35,737 bases of DNA from a virus, in IMG/VR virus record IMGVR_UViG_3300046004_001485, positions 1-35,737 of that record; one strand, 5' to 3'. Every line of letters begins with the position of its first letter. Positions within the stretch are counted from its first letter, which is position 1. Below are positions 22,158 through 29,646 of the stretch, piece by piece. The notes beneath the pieces are model-generated. The model was given only the letters and a program-made list of their open reading frames with translations. It ran no database searches and had not been told where the DNA came from. Position numbers and translations under genes: made by a program.

Positions 22158-22172
22158 CATTTATTGGGAAAC
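22135..22172 (-). terminator. Terminator of the SbcC-like gene, stop codon in loop
   Basis: On the minus strand GTTTCCCAA, loop TAAATGT, TTGGGAAAC form a perfect 9-bp stem (22148-22172), then ATAATTTTTTT. The TAA stop of the SbcC-like gene (22163-22161) is the first three bases of the loop. Confidence 0.85.
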
Positions 22173-24530
22173 ATAACTAATATTTTCTTCTTTTCTAATT
22201 CTCACCACGTTATCAGCCCAATTTGTTACTAATGGGTTGTGTGTGATAACGAATATCTTCTCAAAATATTCTTTAATCTTACTAAAGAATTCTGATACCA
22301 TCTCCAAATTGTCGTTGGATATCTTTCCGAACACCTCATCAAACACAACAACGTTAGCTCTTGGTAATGAACATATCTTACTCAACACCGCTCTTAACGC
22401 TAGTGACGCAATGGTTCTTTCATACCCGGAACCGGACGCCATCGGTTTCTCAACCTGAGTGTTGTTATCAATCATAAGGAAATCAACCTCATTCTTATCG
22501 TTAATCTTAACCTCTAATCTGAAGTGACAACTATCTTCTAATAATCGTTGAAGTTCACTATTAATAAGTGGCATCATCGTTTTCATTATAAGTTTGGTCA
22601 CACCATTCTTACCGAAGATTTCCAAATAGATTTTATAGATTCTTTCTCTTTCAGCCTCTTCCGCAATCTTTCTAATTGTTTCCAAGTTAGAAGTTATCTT
22701 GGTAGTTAGATTTGTCATTGTAAACTTATTGTTTGAGATACTAGTTTCAATAGTTTTCTTCTCACCCTCAAGTTCATCAATTCTAATTCCCGCTTTAATT
22801 AACAATCCATCTGTCTTATTGTTTTCAATAATCTTATCCTGAACCTCAGAGTATCTTTCTAATTTGGTTTTTAACGCGTCAATCATCAATTGGAAACGTT
22901 CAACACTTAATTCATATTTCTCTTTGATAAGTTTGTTTTTCTCATACTCATCAAACTCTTTTTTAAGATTAACAAAACCTAACTCTTTGCTGGTTAAATC
23001 CTGCATTAACCCCTCTAATTCCCCTTTGTGCGTGATAAAACCGGCAAGCTCCCCAATTTTTGCGTTGGTAATTGCAGCATTCATCAGTTCAATACCACAG
23101 TGTTCACATTTGATTCCACCATCAACCGAACTCTTAAGTTCTTCGATACTTTTAATCTTGGCGTTGTTCTCCGCTTGTTTGGTAATCAAATCCTTAATCT
23201 CCTGTTTCACCTCATCGTGTTTATCCTCGTGGTAAAATTCAGATGGTTCAACAACCTTAACACCATCTCTATCTGAAATGGCTTTGGTCTTCTGTAGGTC
23301 CAACCCATTAATTTCCTCTTGGACTTTGTCCGGAGATACTAGTGTCAAATCTTTATCAATATTATGTTTAGAGTTTAACAACCCATCACGATACTCTTGT
23401 CCCTTAAGGATTCTTGCTTTAGCATCTTCCAACTGAGTGTCCAACGTAAGATTACTTTCCGTTAGGGTATCAATCGTTTCCTGACTAGTTTGGTTATCCG
23501 TTTTAAGTTCTTCAGAGTTATAGATGTTAGATAACATTCCTTTGGAGAAGTCACTATAAATTTCTTTGGCAGCTTCCTCTTTACGTTTAAGAAAGTCTAA
23601 CCCCATAAACCTTGAAAGAACTTGACCCCTCGCCGTAGGTTTAGCGTCAATTAGTTCTTCCAAGTTGGTGGCAGTTGTTAGGATGGTCATTAAGAAGTCC
23701 TCTTTGGTCCCGATTGACGTTTTAATAAACGCCTCGGTCTCTCTTCGTTGTTCTCCGGTGAAGTTTTGTAAACTACCATCAGACAATCTTTTATAAAAGT
23801 CCAACTCGGTCTTAACCGTCCATTCGTTTTTCTTTGATAACTTTCTTTCAATATTTCTCAATATGATATACTCCTCACCATCGATTGTAATCTCACCTTT
23901 TACGGCAACTTTGTTTCTATCTGTAAACCTGTTGAATATCTCTTCCGCCTTTGATGTCTTGGTTGTCTCATTAAAGAATAAGAACATAAGTAAATCTACT
24001 GTTAGAACTGTCTTACCCCCAAAGTTAGGCGGGTTTGATTCCACAACCGTAATCCCATCACACTTCTCAAAATCTATCTTCTGATTCTCACCATAGGATA
24101 AAAAATTTGAGAACTCAATGTTCTTAATGTACCATCTCTTAAACGGAGTGGCGTCGGTTTGGTCCTGTAACAATTTATTATCCACAATACTATTAAGTTG
24201 GTAGATATCATCGTAGTGTTCCATATTTCCTTTTGACTCCAAGAATGAACGAACCAATTCTAATTGATAGTTCTCATCCAAGATGTTAAAGGATATGTCT
24301 ACGGTATGTGTGGTGTCGTCACCAACCTTTGTCTTTGTAATAACATTAACATTGGTTGTGTTGTACTTCTTTTGAAAGTAATGACGAACACTCTTTATTT
24401 TTTCTTGTGTAAAGTTTTCGGCATAATCCTCCCATACAATCTGTAGGTAAGGATTATCAAAACTTGTGATATCTAAATCTTTTATCATTATTGTGTAATT
24501 AAATTGTGGTGGGGGATTGAATAAATCCAT
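22161..24530 (-). CDS. SbcC/Rad50-like ATPase of the recombination nuclease (gp46 type)
   Basis: 789 residues from ATG at 24530. Walker A-like SNPPNFGGKTVLTVD at about 165-179, a long coiled coil, the Rad50 zinc hook CEHC at 475-478, an ABC signature-like SGSGYERTIASLALRAVL, Walker B VVVFDEV at about 728-734, and a switch histidine in ITHNP. With the SbcD-like protein at 27564 it forms the Mre11-Rad50/gp46-gp47 nuclease, which resects ends for recombination-dependent replication. The Walker A P-loop lacks the usual first Gly (NPPNFGGKT). About 135 residues precede the ATPase head, unusual for the family. The longer frame from 24620 would run into the kinase gene and is rejected; ATG at 24488 is an alternative. 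Confidence 0.88.
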   Translation of the reverse strand: MDLFNPPPQFNYTIMIKDLDITSFDNPYLQIVWEDYAENFTQEKIKSVRHYFQKKYNTTNVNVITKTKVGDDTTHTVDISFNILDENYQLELVRSFLESKGNMEHYDDIYQLNSIVDNKLLQDQTDATPFKRWYIKNIEFSNFLSYGENQKIDFEKCDGITVVESNPPNFGGKTVLTVDLLMFLFFNETTKTSKAEEIFNRFTDRNKVAVKGEITIDGEEYIILRNIERKLSKKNEWTVKTELDFYKRLSDGSLQNFTGEQRRETEAFIKTSIGTKEDFLMTILTTATNLEELIDAKPTARGQVLSRFMGLDFLKRKEEAAKEIYSDFSKGMLSNIYNSEELKTDNQTSQETIDTLTESNLTLDTQLEDAKARILKGQEYRDGLLNSKHNIDKDLTLVSPDKVQEEINGLDLQKTKAISDRDGVKVVEPSEFYHEDKHDEVKQEIKDLITKQAENNAKIKSIEELKSSVDGGIKCEHCGIELMNAAITNAKIGELAGFITHKGELEGLMQDLTSKELGFVNLKKEFDEYEKNKLIKEKYELSVERFQLMIDALKTKLERYSEVQDKIIENNKTDGLLIKAGIRIDELEGEKKTIETSISNNKFTMTNLTTKITSNLETIRKIAEEAERERIYKIYLEIFGKNGVTKLIMKTMMPLINSELQRLLEDSCHFRLEVKINDKNEVDFLMIDNNTQVEKPMASGSGYERTIASLALRAVLSKICSLPRANVVVFDEVFGKISNDNLEMVSEFFSKIKEYFEKIFVITHNPLVTNWADNVVRIRKEENISYVSQ

Positions 24531-24535
24531 TTGTT

Positions 24536-25045
24536 TTAATTCAGTTCTTCTACTTCTTCTTGAATGACATCTCCACCGTCTCTTCTGTCTTGAGCCTCCA
24601 ATACAGTATCTAAGTTCCAACCATCATATGCGGTTAGTTTCTCACAACCTCTATCCATCCAATAGTATTCCGACATCCATTCATCCCATTTAGAATCAAC
24701 TAACTTAATGAAGTTCTCGTCGTTACCTCTATCTCGGTATCGTTGGATGAATTCCTCTTTTCGTTTATCATCCGGATAAACCAAGTAAAAGAAAAGACAA
24801 TTGTCTAACAAAGCATCTCTAACTTCTTTATGTGATGAAACAAATATGTATTTGTATTTACCTATACAATTTTTAATATGGGTAATGTAGTTCTGTGGAA
24901 ACTCGGGGTTTCTAACCTTTTCACCATCTTTATTAACAACCCAACTGAAATTACTCGAATCTGAATCTAATGTAGTTCCAGTATTGTTTTTATGGTAAGT
25001 CGTTTTACCGACACCAGGAAACGCTGATATTATCTTAGTTCTCAA
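24536..25045 (-). CDS. P-loop kinase-like protein, TTG start
   Basis: A 169-aa protein with Walker A AFPGVGKTT at residues 8-16 and hydrophobic strands such as YIFVSSHKEVRDAL and CLFFYLVYPDD. This order, P-loop, core strand, then a RxR-containing lid region (RYRDRGND), suggests a nucleoside or nucleotide kinase. No ATG exists near the start; TTG at 25045 is used, overlapping the end of the upstream gene by 11 nt. The C-terminus is acidic. Substrate not determined; it may supply dNTPs or be a polynucleotide kinase-like enzyme. Confidence 0.75.
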   Translation of the reverse strand: MRTKIISAFPGVGKTTYHKNNTGTTLDSDSSNFSWVVNKDGEKVRNPEFPQNYITHIKNCIGKYKYIFVSSHKEVRDALLDNCLFFYLVYPDDKRKEEFIQRYRDRGNDENFIKLVDSKWDEWMSEYYWMDRGCEKLTAYDGWNLDTVLEAQDRRDGGDVIQEEVEELN

Positions 25046-25298
25046 CTTCCACCTCAGGAGTTACAACCTCAGCTTCGGTCACATTAATTTCATTTGTTTC
25101 ACCAATAACTTCAGTGTTCAAATCCATTGTTTCACCATTCTCATTTTGATATTGAGCTTTCAATGTCTCCATTTGTTTTTCAAACATTTCTGTGTACTCC
25201 GCTTGAGCTTTCTTTCTTAATCCTTTAAGAGCGTTGTTTCTTGTTACAACTCTTGTTTTGTGAGCCTTTGCTCCACCACGTAATTTTGACTTTGGCAT
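25035..25298 (-). CDS. Small protein with basic N-terminus and acidic C-terminus
   Basis: An 87-aa protein. MPKSKLRGGAKAHKTRVVTR is a strongly basic, nucleic-acid-binding-like segment, followed by a helix (ALKGLRKKAQAEYTEMFEKQ) and an acidic Thr/Glu/Val end. I recall short phage proteins starting MPKSKLR but know no function. It precedes the P-loop kinase gene and overlaps it by 11 nt. Confidence 0.65.
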   Translation of the reverse strand: MPKSKLRGGAKAHKTRVVTRNNALKGLRKKAQAEYTEMFEKQMETLKAQYQNENGETMDLNTEVIGETNEINVTEAEVVTPEVEVEN

Positions 25299-25310
25299 AA
25301 TTGTTTTTAT

Positions 25311-25835
25311 TTAATTGTTATTTATTTCGTCATTCATTTGTTCTCGTATTTCTTCTAACGTTATTCCCGGCTCATTATCAATTCGTTCCTTAACCTCACT
25401 AGTCAGTCTATCAATAATGTCTTGACCTAAGTTCTTATCTCTATCAGATAATCCCATATGATTAGGACTCTCATCACCTTCATCATCATTACGATAATAA
25501 TCCAACCAATCTGGTCTTTCTTGAACTTTAACACTCTCAACCTTTTCAATCATTTTTTGAACTTCCGTTTTAGAACCCATTAACATTTTAGACATCTGAA
25601 CTTTTTTTTCAATATTTCTAAATCTATTGTAAAAATTTTGAGTTTTTGCCCCATGAAAGTTAATATCTGTATTGTTTTCTTCTAAATAATTAATAATACT
25701 TATAATTTCATCGCTATCATCAGTAATACCCATATCATTTATTAACTGAAAAAAGTCGTCACACTTGATAATCTTTCTTGTTTCTGTTTTATTTTGTAAA
25801 AACTTAATTACAAAATCACCTAACTTAGTTTCCAT
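25311..25835 (-). CDS. Hypothetical 174-aa protein
   Basis: A mainly helical, acidic protein. Segments such as DDFFQLINDMGITDDSDEIISI and RPDWLDYYRNDDEGDESPN alternate with a coiled coil (QMSKMLMGSKTEVQKMIEKVE). No family recognised. It is in the run of genes between the membrane protein and the kinase, 3 nt downstream of the former's stop. Function unknown. Confidence 0.65.
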   Translation of the reverse strand: METKLGDFVIKFLQNKTETRKIIKCDDFFQLINDMGITDDSDEIISIINYLEENNTDINFHGAKTQNFYNRFRNIEKKVQMSKMLMGSKTEVQKMIEKVESVKVQERPDWLDYYRNDDEGDESPNHMGLSDRDKNLGQDIIDRLTSEVKERIDNEPGITLEEIREQMNDEINNN

Positions 25836-25838
25836 AAC

Positions 25839-26189
25839 TTAATTTTTTGATGGTCTATTTTCTTCAAACCATTCAATTATCGCATTGATTGCCCATACCG
25901 CTCCGGATGATAGAATTCCATCAAAGAACCAACTAATCCATAATGGTGTTTCAAACAATACAAATGTTGGTGAGAACACAGTTAATGATAAAAACCAACC
26001 TCCGTGAAAACTAAAACACATCGGACAAGTTATTATACCCGATATAAAGTTAGCAATACCATTAAATGGTAATAATTTATTGTTTCCCCATTTTTGGAAG
26101 AAGTCTCTAAATCCCTGAAAGATTGACCCGTAGACCATAATGTTCATAAGCCCGTAGCTTAAGATGAACCAAGTTAAAATGTTAATCAT
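25839..26189 (-). CDS. Membrane protein with CPMC motif
   Basis: A 116-aa protein with about three hydrophobic segments: ILTWFILSYGLMNIMVYGSI, FISGIITCPMCFSFHGGWFLSLTVF and WFFDGILSSGAVWAINAI. The CPMC-x-x-F-x-G-G-W centre resembles a CxxC-GFWxG motif of small phage membrane proteins. The CxxC could bind a metal or be redox-active. It is 1 nt after the preceding gene. Function unknown; it is not a classic holin. Confidence 0.65.
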   Translation of the reverse strand: MINILTWFILSYGLMNIMVYGSIFQGFRDFFQKWGNNKLLPFNGIANFISGIITCPMCFSFHGGWFLSLTVFSPTFVLFETPLWISWFFDGILSSGAVWAINAIIEWFEENRPSKN

Positions 26190-26190
26190 A

Positions 26191-26820
26191 TTACATCATC
26201 TCATTTAAGTTAGAACCTTTCATAAAGACAGCACCTTGACTAACTTTAATGGATTCCAATTGTTTATTTATTTTTTCAAGGTCTTCAATCCTTGTGTTCT
26301 TTAAAGATAGTTCTTTTCTAAGTTTCTGTAAAGTTTCTTGGAGAAGTAATGTCTTATCATTTGATTTTTCTACTTCAACTATCTTTTCAACTTCTTTAAT
26401 GACCTCAACTATTTTTTCAATAATTATCGGTTCAGGTTTGTCCCCAATTTTATCTATATTTGGGACAGGAACATCTACTCTCACTTCTTTTATGACTTCT
26501 CTATCAACATATTTAATAACCTCTACTTCTTTGATAGTTTCAATCTGAATTTCCTTAATAACTTCTTTAATCACCTCAATCTCTTTAATAACTTCAACAG
26601 GTACTTCTACCCGTATTTCACGGATTACCTCAATTTCTACCTGTTTTTCACCAACAATACCTGTTTTTCCCGAATCATCACCAAGTAGACCATATTTCTT
26701 TATGTTAAATCCTTCAGTATAACATTTGGTTATGAACTTATCCACGTCCTCAATATTGTTTAATTTACAATATTCATTGACACTACTTAATTGACTACTT
26801 GTTAACTTGATTTGATGCAC
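26191..26820 (-). CDS. EVIKEV-repeat protein, GTG start
   Basis: A 209-aa protein starting at GTG (no ATG between the upstream stop and residue 200). After an N-terminal helical domain (SSQLSSVNEYCKLNNIEDVDKFITKCYTEGF), residues 65-150 are a hexapeptide-like repeat rich in E-V-I-K (EVPVEVIKEIEVIKEVIKE; IIIEKIVEVIKEVEKIVEVEK). A C-terminal coiled coil (TLQKLRKELSLKNTRIEDLEKINKQLESI) follows. The same repeat type occurs in the membrane protein at 19468, so the two may be partners or share an origin. It is less regular at DNA level. Confidence 0.7.
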   Translation of the reverse strand: MHQIKLTSSQLSSVNEYCKLNNIEDVDKFITKCYTEGFNIKKYGLLGDDSGKTGIVGEKQVEIEVIREIRVEVPVEVIKEIEVIKEVIKEIQIETIKEVEVIKYVDREVIKEVRVDVPVPNIDKIGDKPEPIIIEKIVEVIKEVEKIVEVEKSNDKTLLLQETLQKLRKELSLKNTRIEDLEKINKQLESIKVSQGAVFMKGSNLNEMM

Positions 26821-26899
26821 GTTGTTTGTCTTCTTGTTCTATTTTTTTAAGTAATTCTTCCCACTCCTCATCGGAGAATTTGTCTCTAAGATTTCCCAT
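26795..26899 (-). CDS. Microprotein (34 aa), RDKFSDEEW motif
   Basis: A 34-aa frame from ATG at 26899 with TAG at 26795-26797. It begins MGNLRDKFSDEEWEELLKK, an acidic helix, and ends in a basic tail. It fills the gap between the class I methyltransferase and the repeat gene and overlaps the latter by 26 nt, as coupled genes do here. The RDKFSDEEW motif looks familiar from other phage microproteins. Function unknown. Confidence 0.55.
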   Translation of the reverse strand: MGNLRDKFSDEEWEELLKKIEQEDKQRASNQVNK

Positions 26900-26900
26900 T

Positions 26901-27557
26901 TTATCGTTTAGTTATGATAATAATTGAATTCATAAAATTTATTGATTCAATATCAGTTCTTATTTTATAATTTTTTAATTTAACTTGTTCAATTAATAAG
27001 TCATCTTTTCTAGCATAACTATAATGACTTTCAAGTAATTCCCCATTAAAGTTAACATCATCAATAATATCTTTAAAGTATTCTATAGCAGTACCTGATT
27101 TCCTAAATCCCCCCTCATATTCATCCCAATAAGAACAACAAGTGTCTTCAACAACATACAAACCATTTTTTTTAACACACGGAAATAAAATTTCAAATGA
27201 TTTAATCATATGTGATTGATAGTGAGAACCATCATCAATTATTAAATCAAATTCACCATATTTTTCAATAACATTATTTAAAAATTTCTCATCCTCTTGT
27301 GAACCAATTTCAATTTTAATATTTTCGGACTCATAAATTTTACAGTTTTCATCAATATCTATCCCAACAATTAAAGAGTTTGGATAAAATTCGCTCCAAG
27401 TTTTTAAGGAAGCGTCATACAAAACACCTATTTCAAGTATTTTTAATTTATCATTTCGATTAAAATTAAAATATTTTTCATATTTTACACAATAATCGTG
27501 TATTTCAGAACTTTTATCTGTACCATATTTAATGGCAATATCATTTAAATTATTCAT
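26901..27557 (-). CDS. Class I SAM-dependent methyltransferase (macrocin/MycE-like)
   Basis: A 218-aa protein. Motif I is KILEIGVLYDASLKTW at about residues 39-54, then LIVGIDIDENC (acidic residue binding the ribose), LIIDDGSHYQSHMI at about 104-118 and GLYVVEDTCCSYW at about 132-144. GTDKSS...HDYCVKYEKYF at the N-terminus is typical of sugar O-methyltransferases of the macrocin/mycinamicin type (TylF, MycE). These methylate hydroxyls of deoxysugars in a metal-dependent way, and the DDGSH pattern fits a metal site. In a phage this may modify host glycans or the phage's own hypermodified DNA or virion sugars. Very AT-rich with Asn, Ile and Lys codons, compatible with a late insertion. Confidence 0.75.
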   Translation of the reverse strand: MNNLNDIAIKYGTDKSSEIHDYCVKYEKYFNFNRNDKLKILEIGVLYDASLKTWSEFYPNSLIVGIDIDENCKIYESENIKIEIGSQEDEKFLNNVIEKYGEFDLIIDDGSHYQSHMIKSFEILFPCVKKNGLYVVEDTCCSYWDEYEGGFRKSGTAIEYFKDIIDDVNFNGELLESHYSYARKDDLLIEQVKLKNYKIRTDIESINFMNSIIIITKR

Positions 27558-27563
27558 ATTTTT

Positions 27564-28349
27564 TTATTTACCACTATTAACCAATTTTTCAGTTCCGTTT
27601 ATAATATCATCAAATGATTTCATCTTAAATGATAAGAAAGGTTTTGGATTATCCAAATCAACAAATGAATATTCATCTGATTCAAGATTATAGATTCCGA
27701 ATCCATGCTTGGTTATTGTCTCACCATAGTTCTGTTGAATTGTTGAACCAACCATATACGCTTTCTTTCCACCAGGTATGTTGAAGATTTGTCTTTTGTG
27801 AATATCACCACATAAAACCAAGTCACATCCATTAAACTTATCTGTTTCAAACCCGGTTTCAAACTTATATCCGATATCAGTAGTTAATCCCTGAACTGGT
27901 CCGTGAAACAATCCAATCTTCAATCTACCCGTTTTTTCAATCTCAGGTGGAATGTTATGGTCAAGCAATGAATACACCACCCAATCAACATTATCGTCCT
28001 CGTATTCACCTCTGTTCTTCAAATAAACGATGTTGTCATTCTTTAATGAGTCAATAACCGGTGTAAGAGCGTCTAATCTTGATGAGTTCGATTCCAAAAA
28101 GTCGTGGTTTCCAATTATAACTATTGTTTTGGCAATTTGAGAACACTCCGTAAGAATCCAAGCCACGAACTCAATAAGTTCGGGAGTCATTTGGTTTTTA
28201 GAATGAACTAGGTCTCCGGTGAATACAATCCTATCCGGAGCAATCTCTTTGAATTGTTCCAACATATCATTCAAGATTCCTCGATATAAGTCGTGGTCTT
28301 TGAATAATCTTATATGTAAGTCACTAAAGTGAACTAATTTCTTTATCAT
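27564..28349 (-). CDS. SbcD/Mre11-like metallophosphoesterase (gp47 type)
   Basis: A 261-aa calcineurin-like nuclease subunit. Metal-binding motifs occur in order: FSDLHIR (8-14), TGDLVHS (44-50), IGNHDFLE (about 79-86), LFHGP (about 149) and CGDIHKRQ (about 182-189). It is the catalytic partner of the SbcC-like ATPase at 22161. The protein is shorter than T4 gp47 (339 aa), ending soon after the capping domain. An unrelated methyltransferase and several small genes lie between the two subunits. Confidence 0.9.
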   Translation of the reverse strand: MIKKLVHFSDLHIRLFKDHDLYRGILNDMLEQFKEIAPDRIVFTGDLVHSKNQMTPELIEFVAWILTECSQIAKTIVIIGNHDFLESNSSRLDALTPVIDSLKNDNIVYLKNRGEYEDDNVDWVVYSLLDHNIPPEIEKTGRLKIGLFHGPVQGLTTDIGYKFETGFETDKFNGCDLVLCGDIHKRQIFNIPGGKKAYMVGSTIQQNYGETITKHGFGIYNLESDEYSFVDLDNPKPFLSFKMKSFDDIINGTEKLVNSGK

Positions 28350-28350
28350 T

Positions 28351-28539
28351 TTATTTTTTAATTTTCCAATTTAATAATACCCAACCCAAAATCAAAGTAG
28401 GTATTCCGACCCACCATATCCACTCTCTATGAAATGTTACTCCAGCAGCCTTTTGTATAACATATGATAATGTTGGTATTAACCATAAAGTCATAGACCC
28501 TAATGGTTGTGACGCAAATCCTCGTTTAACCAGTCTCAT
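28351..28539 (-). CDS. Small membrane protein
   Basis: A 62-aa protein with two hydrophobic segments, SMTLWLIPTLSYVIQKA and WIWWVGIPTLILGWVLLNW, and a basic N-terminus (RLVKRGF). It starts where the zinc-ribbon gene stops (sharing base 28539). Function unknown. Confidence 0.6.
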   Translation of the reverse strand: MRLVKRGFASQPLGSMTLWLIPTLSYVIQKAAGVTFHREWIWWVGIPTLILGWVLLNWKIKK

Positions 28540-28754
28540 TATTTATCAAATAATTTAAACTCCTCATTTACGTGACCACAATCGTCACATCTGTAAGTTG
28601 GGAACGGAACTATAGTGTCTTCCTGACTTCCGGTTAACAATTTGTTAACTTTTTTTATCATCGTAACTTCTTTGAAGTAAATGCTATCACATTGTTCACA
28701 CACTAATGTAGGTTGTTTCTTTAAATCAATCTTTGGTTGTAATAAATCGTCCAT
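28539..28754 (-). CDS. Zinc-ribbon protein
   Basis: A 71-aa protein with two CxxC knuckles, CEQC (residues 19-22) and CDDC (about 55-58), separated by a basic segment KKVNKLLTGSQED. Such zinc ribbons bind nucleic acid or proteins. MDDLLQPKIDLKKQPTLVC resembles a small phage protein family I recall from T4-like phages; no function is established. It is in the replication block, between the PD-(D/E)XK nuclease and SbcD-like genes. Confidence 0.7.
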   Translation of the reverse strand: MDDLLQPKIDLKKQPTLVCEQCDSIYFKEVTMIKKVNKLLTGSQEDTIVPFPTYRCDDCGHVNEEFKLFDK

Positions 28755-28782
28755 ATGTTTTTCTTTTAAATTTAGTTTATTT

Positions 28783-29646
28783 TTACTTCTTAGTCAAATA
28801 TTTTTTCACATCCATATCCAAGATAGTTTCTTGAACTCCCTTTGGAACACGGAATTCTTCATACTGACCAATCTCTTTAACAAGGACAATCACACATCCA
28901 TACAATTTAATGTTTTCGTATTTGGTTCCTTGTAACATTTTAATAAGAAGTTTTCCGTAAAATGGTAATTGAGTGAAGTAGTGACCCAACGCATTGTTTG
29001 GTAACTTATCAAATGGGTAATACATTTTTTTAGTGAAGAATGATTCCTCAAAGTTCTTTGGCTTATTTGATTTCCAGTCCGTTATTACCAATCCGAATTC
29101 AGTTTGTTCCTTATTCATTATCAACCATACCTTATCCGGTTGTCCGGTGTAAGCTAGTTCAGGGTCACCCAACACAATCTCCGTATCCAATAATACGGCA
29201 CCTCTCTCAACCATAAGGTTTAAGTAAGCGGTTCCTGCGGATATCATACTATCACCCTTTAAGATTTGTGTAAAGTCACACTCAAAGATTGGTTGTCTAA
29301 CCTCTTTGTAATCCCCAAACATCTCAATAGTTTTCTTCTCCAACATATAGTGAACTCTACTTCCCATATTGGTTGAGTAATCCCCCGCCGCCTTCCACTC
29401 ATCTAAGAGTTGTTGTTGAATCTCAAGGTCTCCTTTGGCTTTCTTTAATGATATACCTTCCGTATCAAATTCCTCGTAAAAGTATTTCATTACCTTACTA
29501 ACAGATGGATAATCACTCCGGATTACTCCGGTCTCATCTTTCATATAATAAGTGTGAGTGTCCTCAACGAATGTTAATTCAAGTTCCCCTCTTCGTTTAT
29601 CTAATAACTCTCTAATCTCTTTTGCAACCTCATTTAAATCTATCAT
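28783..29646 (-). CDS. PD-(D/E)XK nuclease (Cas4/RecB-like)
   Basis: A 287-aa exonuclease-type protein. GSRVHYMLEKK (about residues 92-102) is the conserved GxxxH-helix, then LDTEIVLGDPELAYTGQPDKVWL with the PD at the catalytic acid, and LVITDWKSNK (about 190-199) supplying the D-x-K pair. A C-terminal Q-x-x-FYGKLL helix is the usual Q motif. This is a DNA 5'-end processing family used in phage recombination or in replication fork repair. No iron-sulfur cluster cysteines are visible, unlike Cas4. It directly follows the primase with no gap. Confidence 0.85.
   Translation of the reverse strand: MIDLNEVAKEIRELLDKRRGELELTFVEDTHTYYMKDETGVIRSDYPSVSKVMKYFYEEFDTEGISLKKAKGDLEIQQQLLDEWKAAGDYSTNMGSRVHYMLEKKTIEMFGDYKEVRQPIFECDFTQILKGDSMISAGTAYLNLMVERGAVLLDTEIVLGDPELAYTGQPDKVWLIMNKEQTEFGLVITDWKSNKPKNFEESFFTKKMYYPFDKLPNNALGHYFTQLPFYGKLLIKMLQGTKYENIKLYGCVIVLVKEIGQYEEFRVPKGVQETILDMDVKKYLTKK

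Noticed and set aside
24531-24620. N-terminal 30 residues of the SbcC-like protein read upstream of 24530
   Set aside because: The residues are Arg/Ser-rich, lie in another frame over the end of the kinase gene and look like shadow translation. ATG at 24530 is 5 nt after the kinase stop.
26249-26548. 99-aa plus frame opposite the EVIKEV gene
   Set aside because: Ser/Thr/Ile-rich product arises from antisense reading of repeats; no promoter or homologue-like feature.
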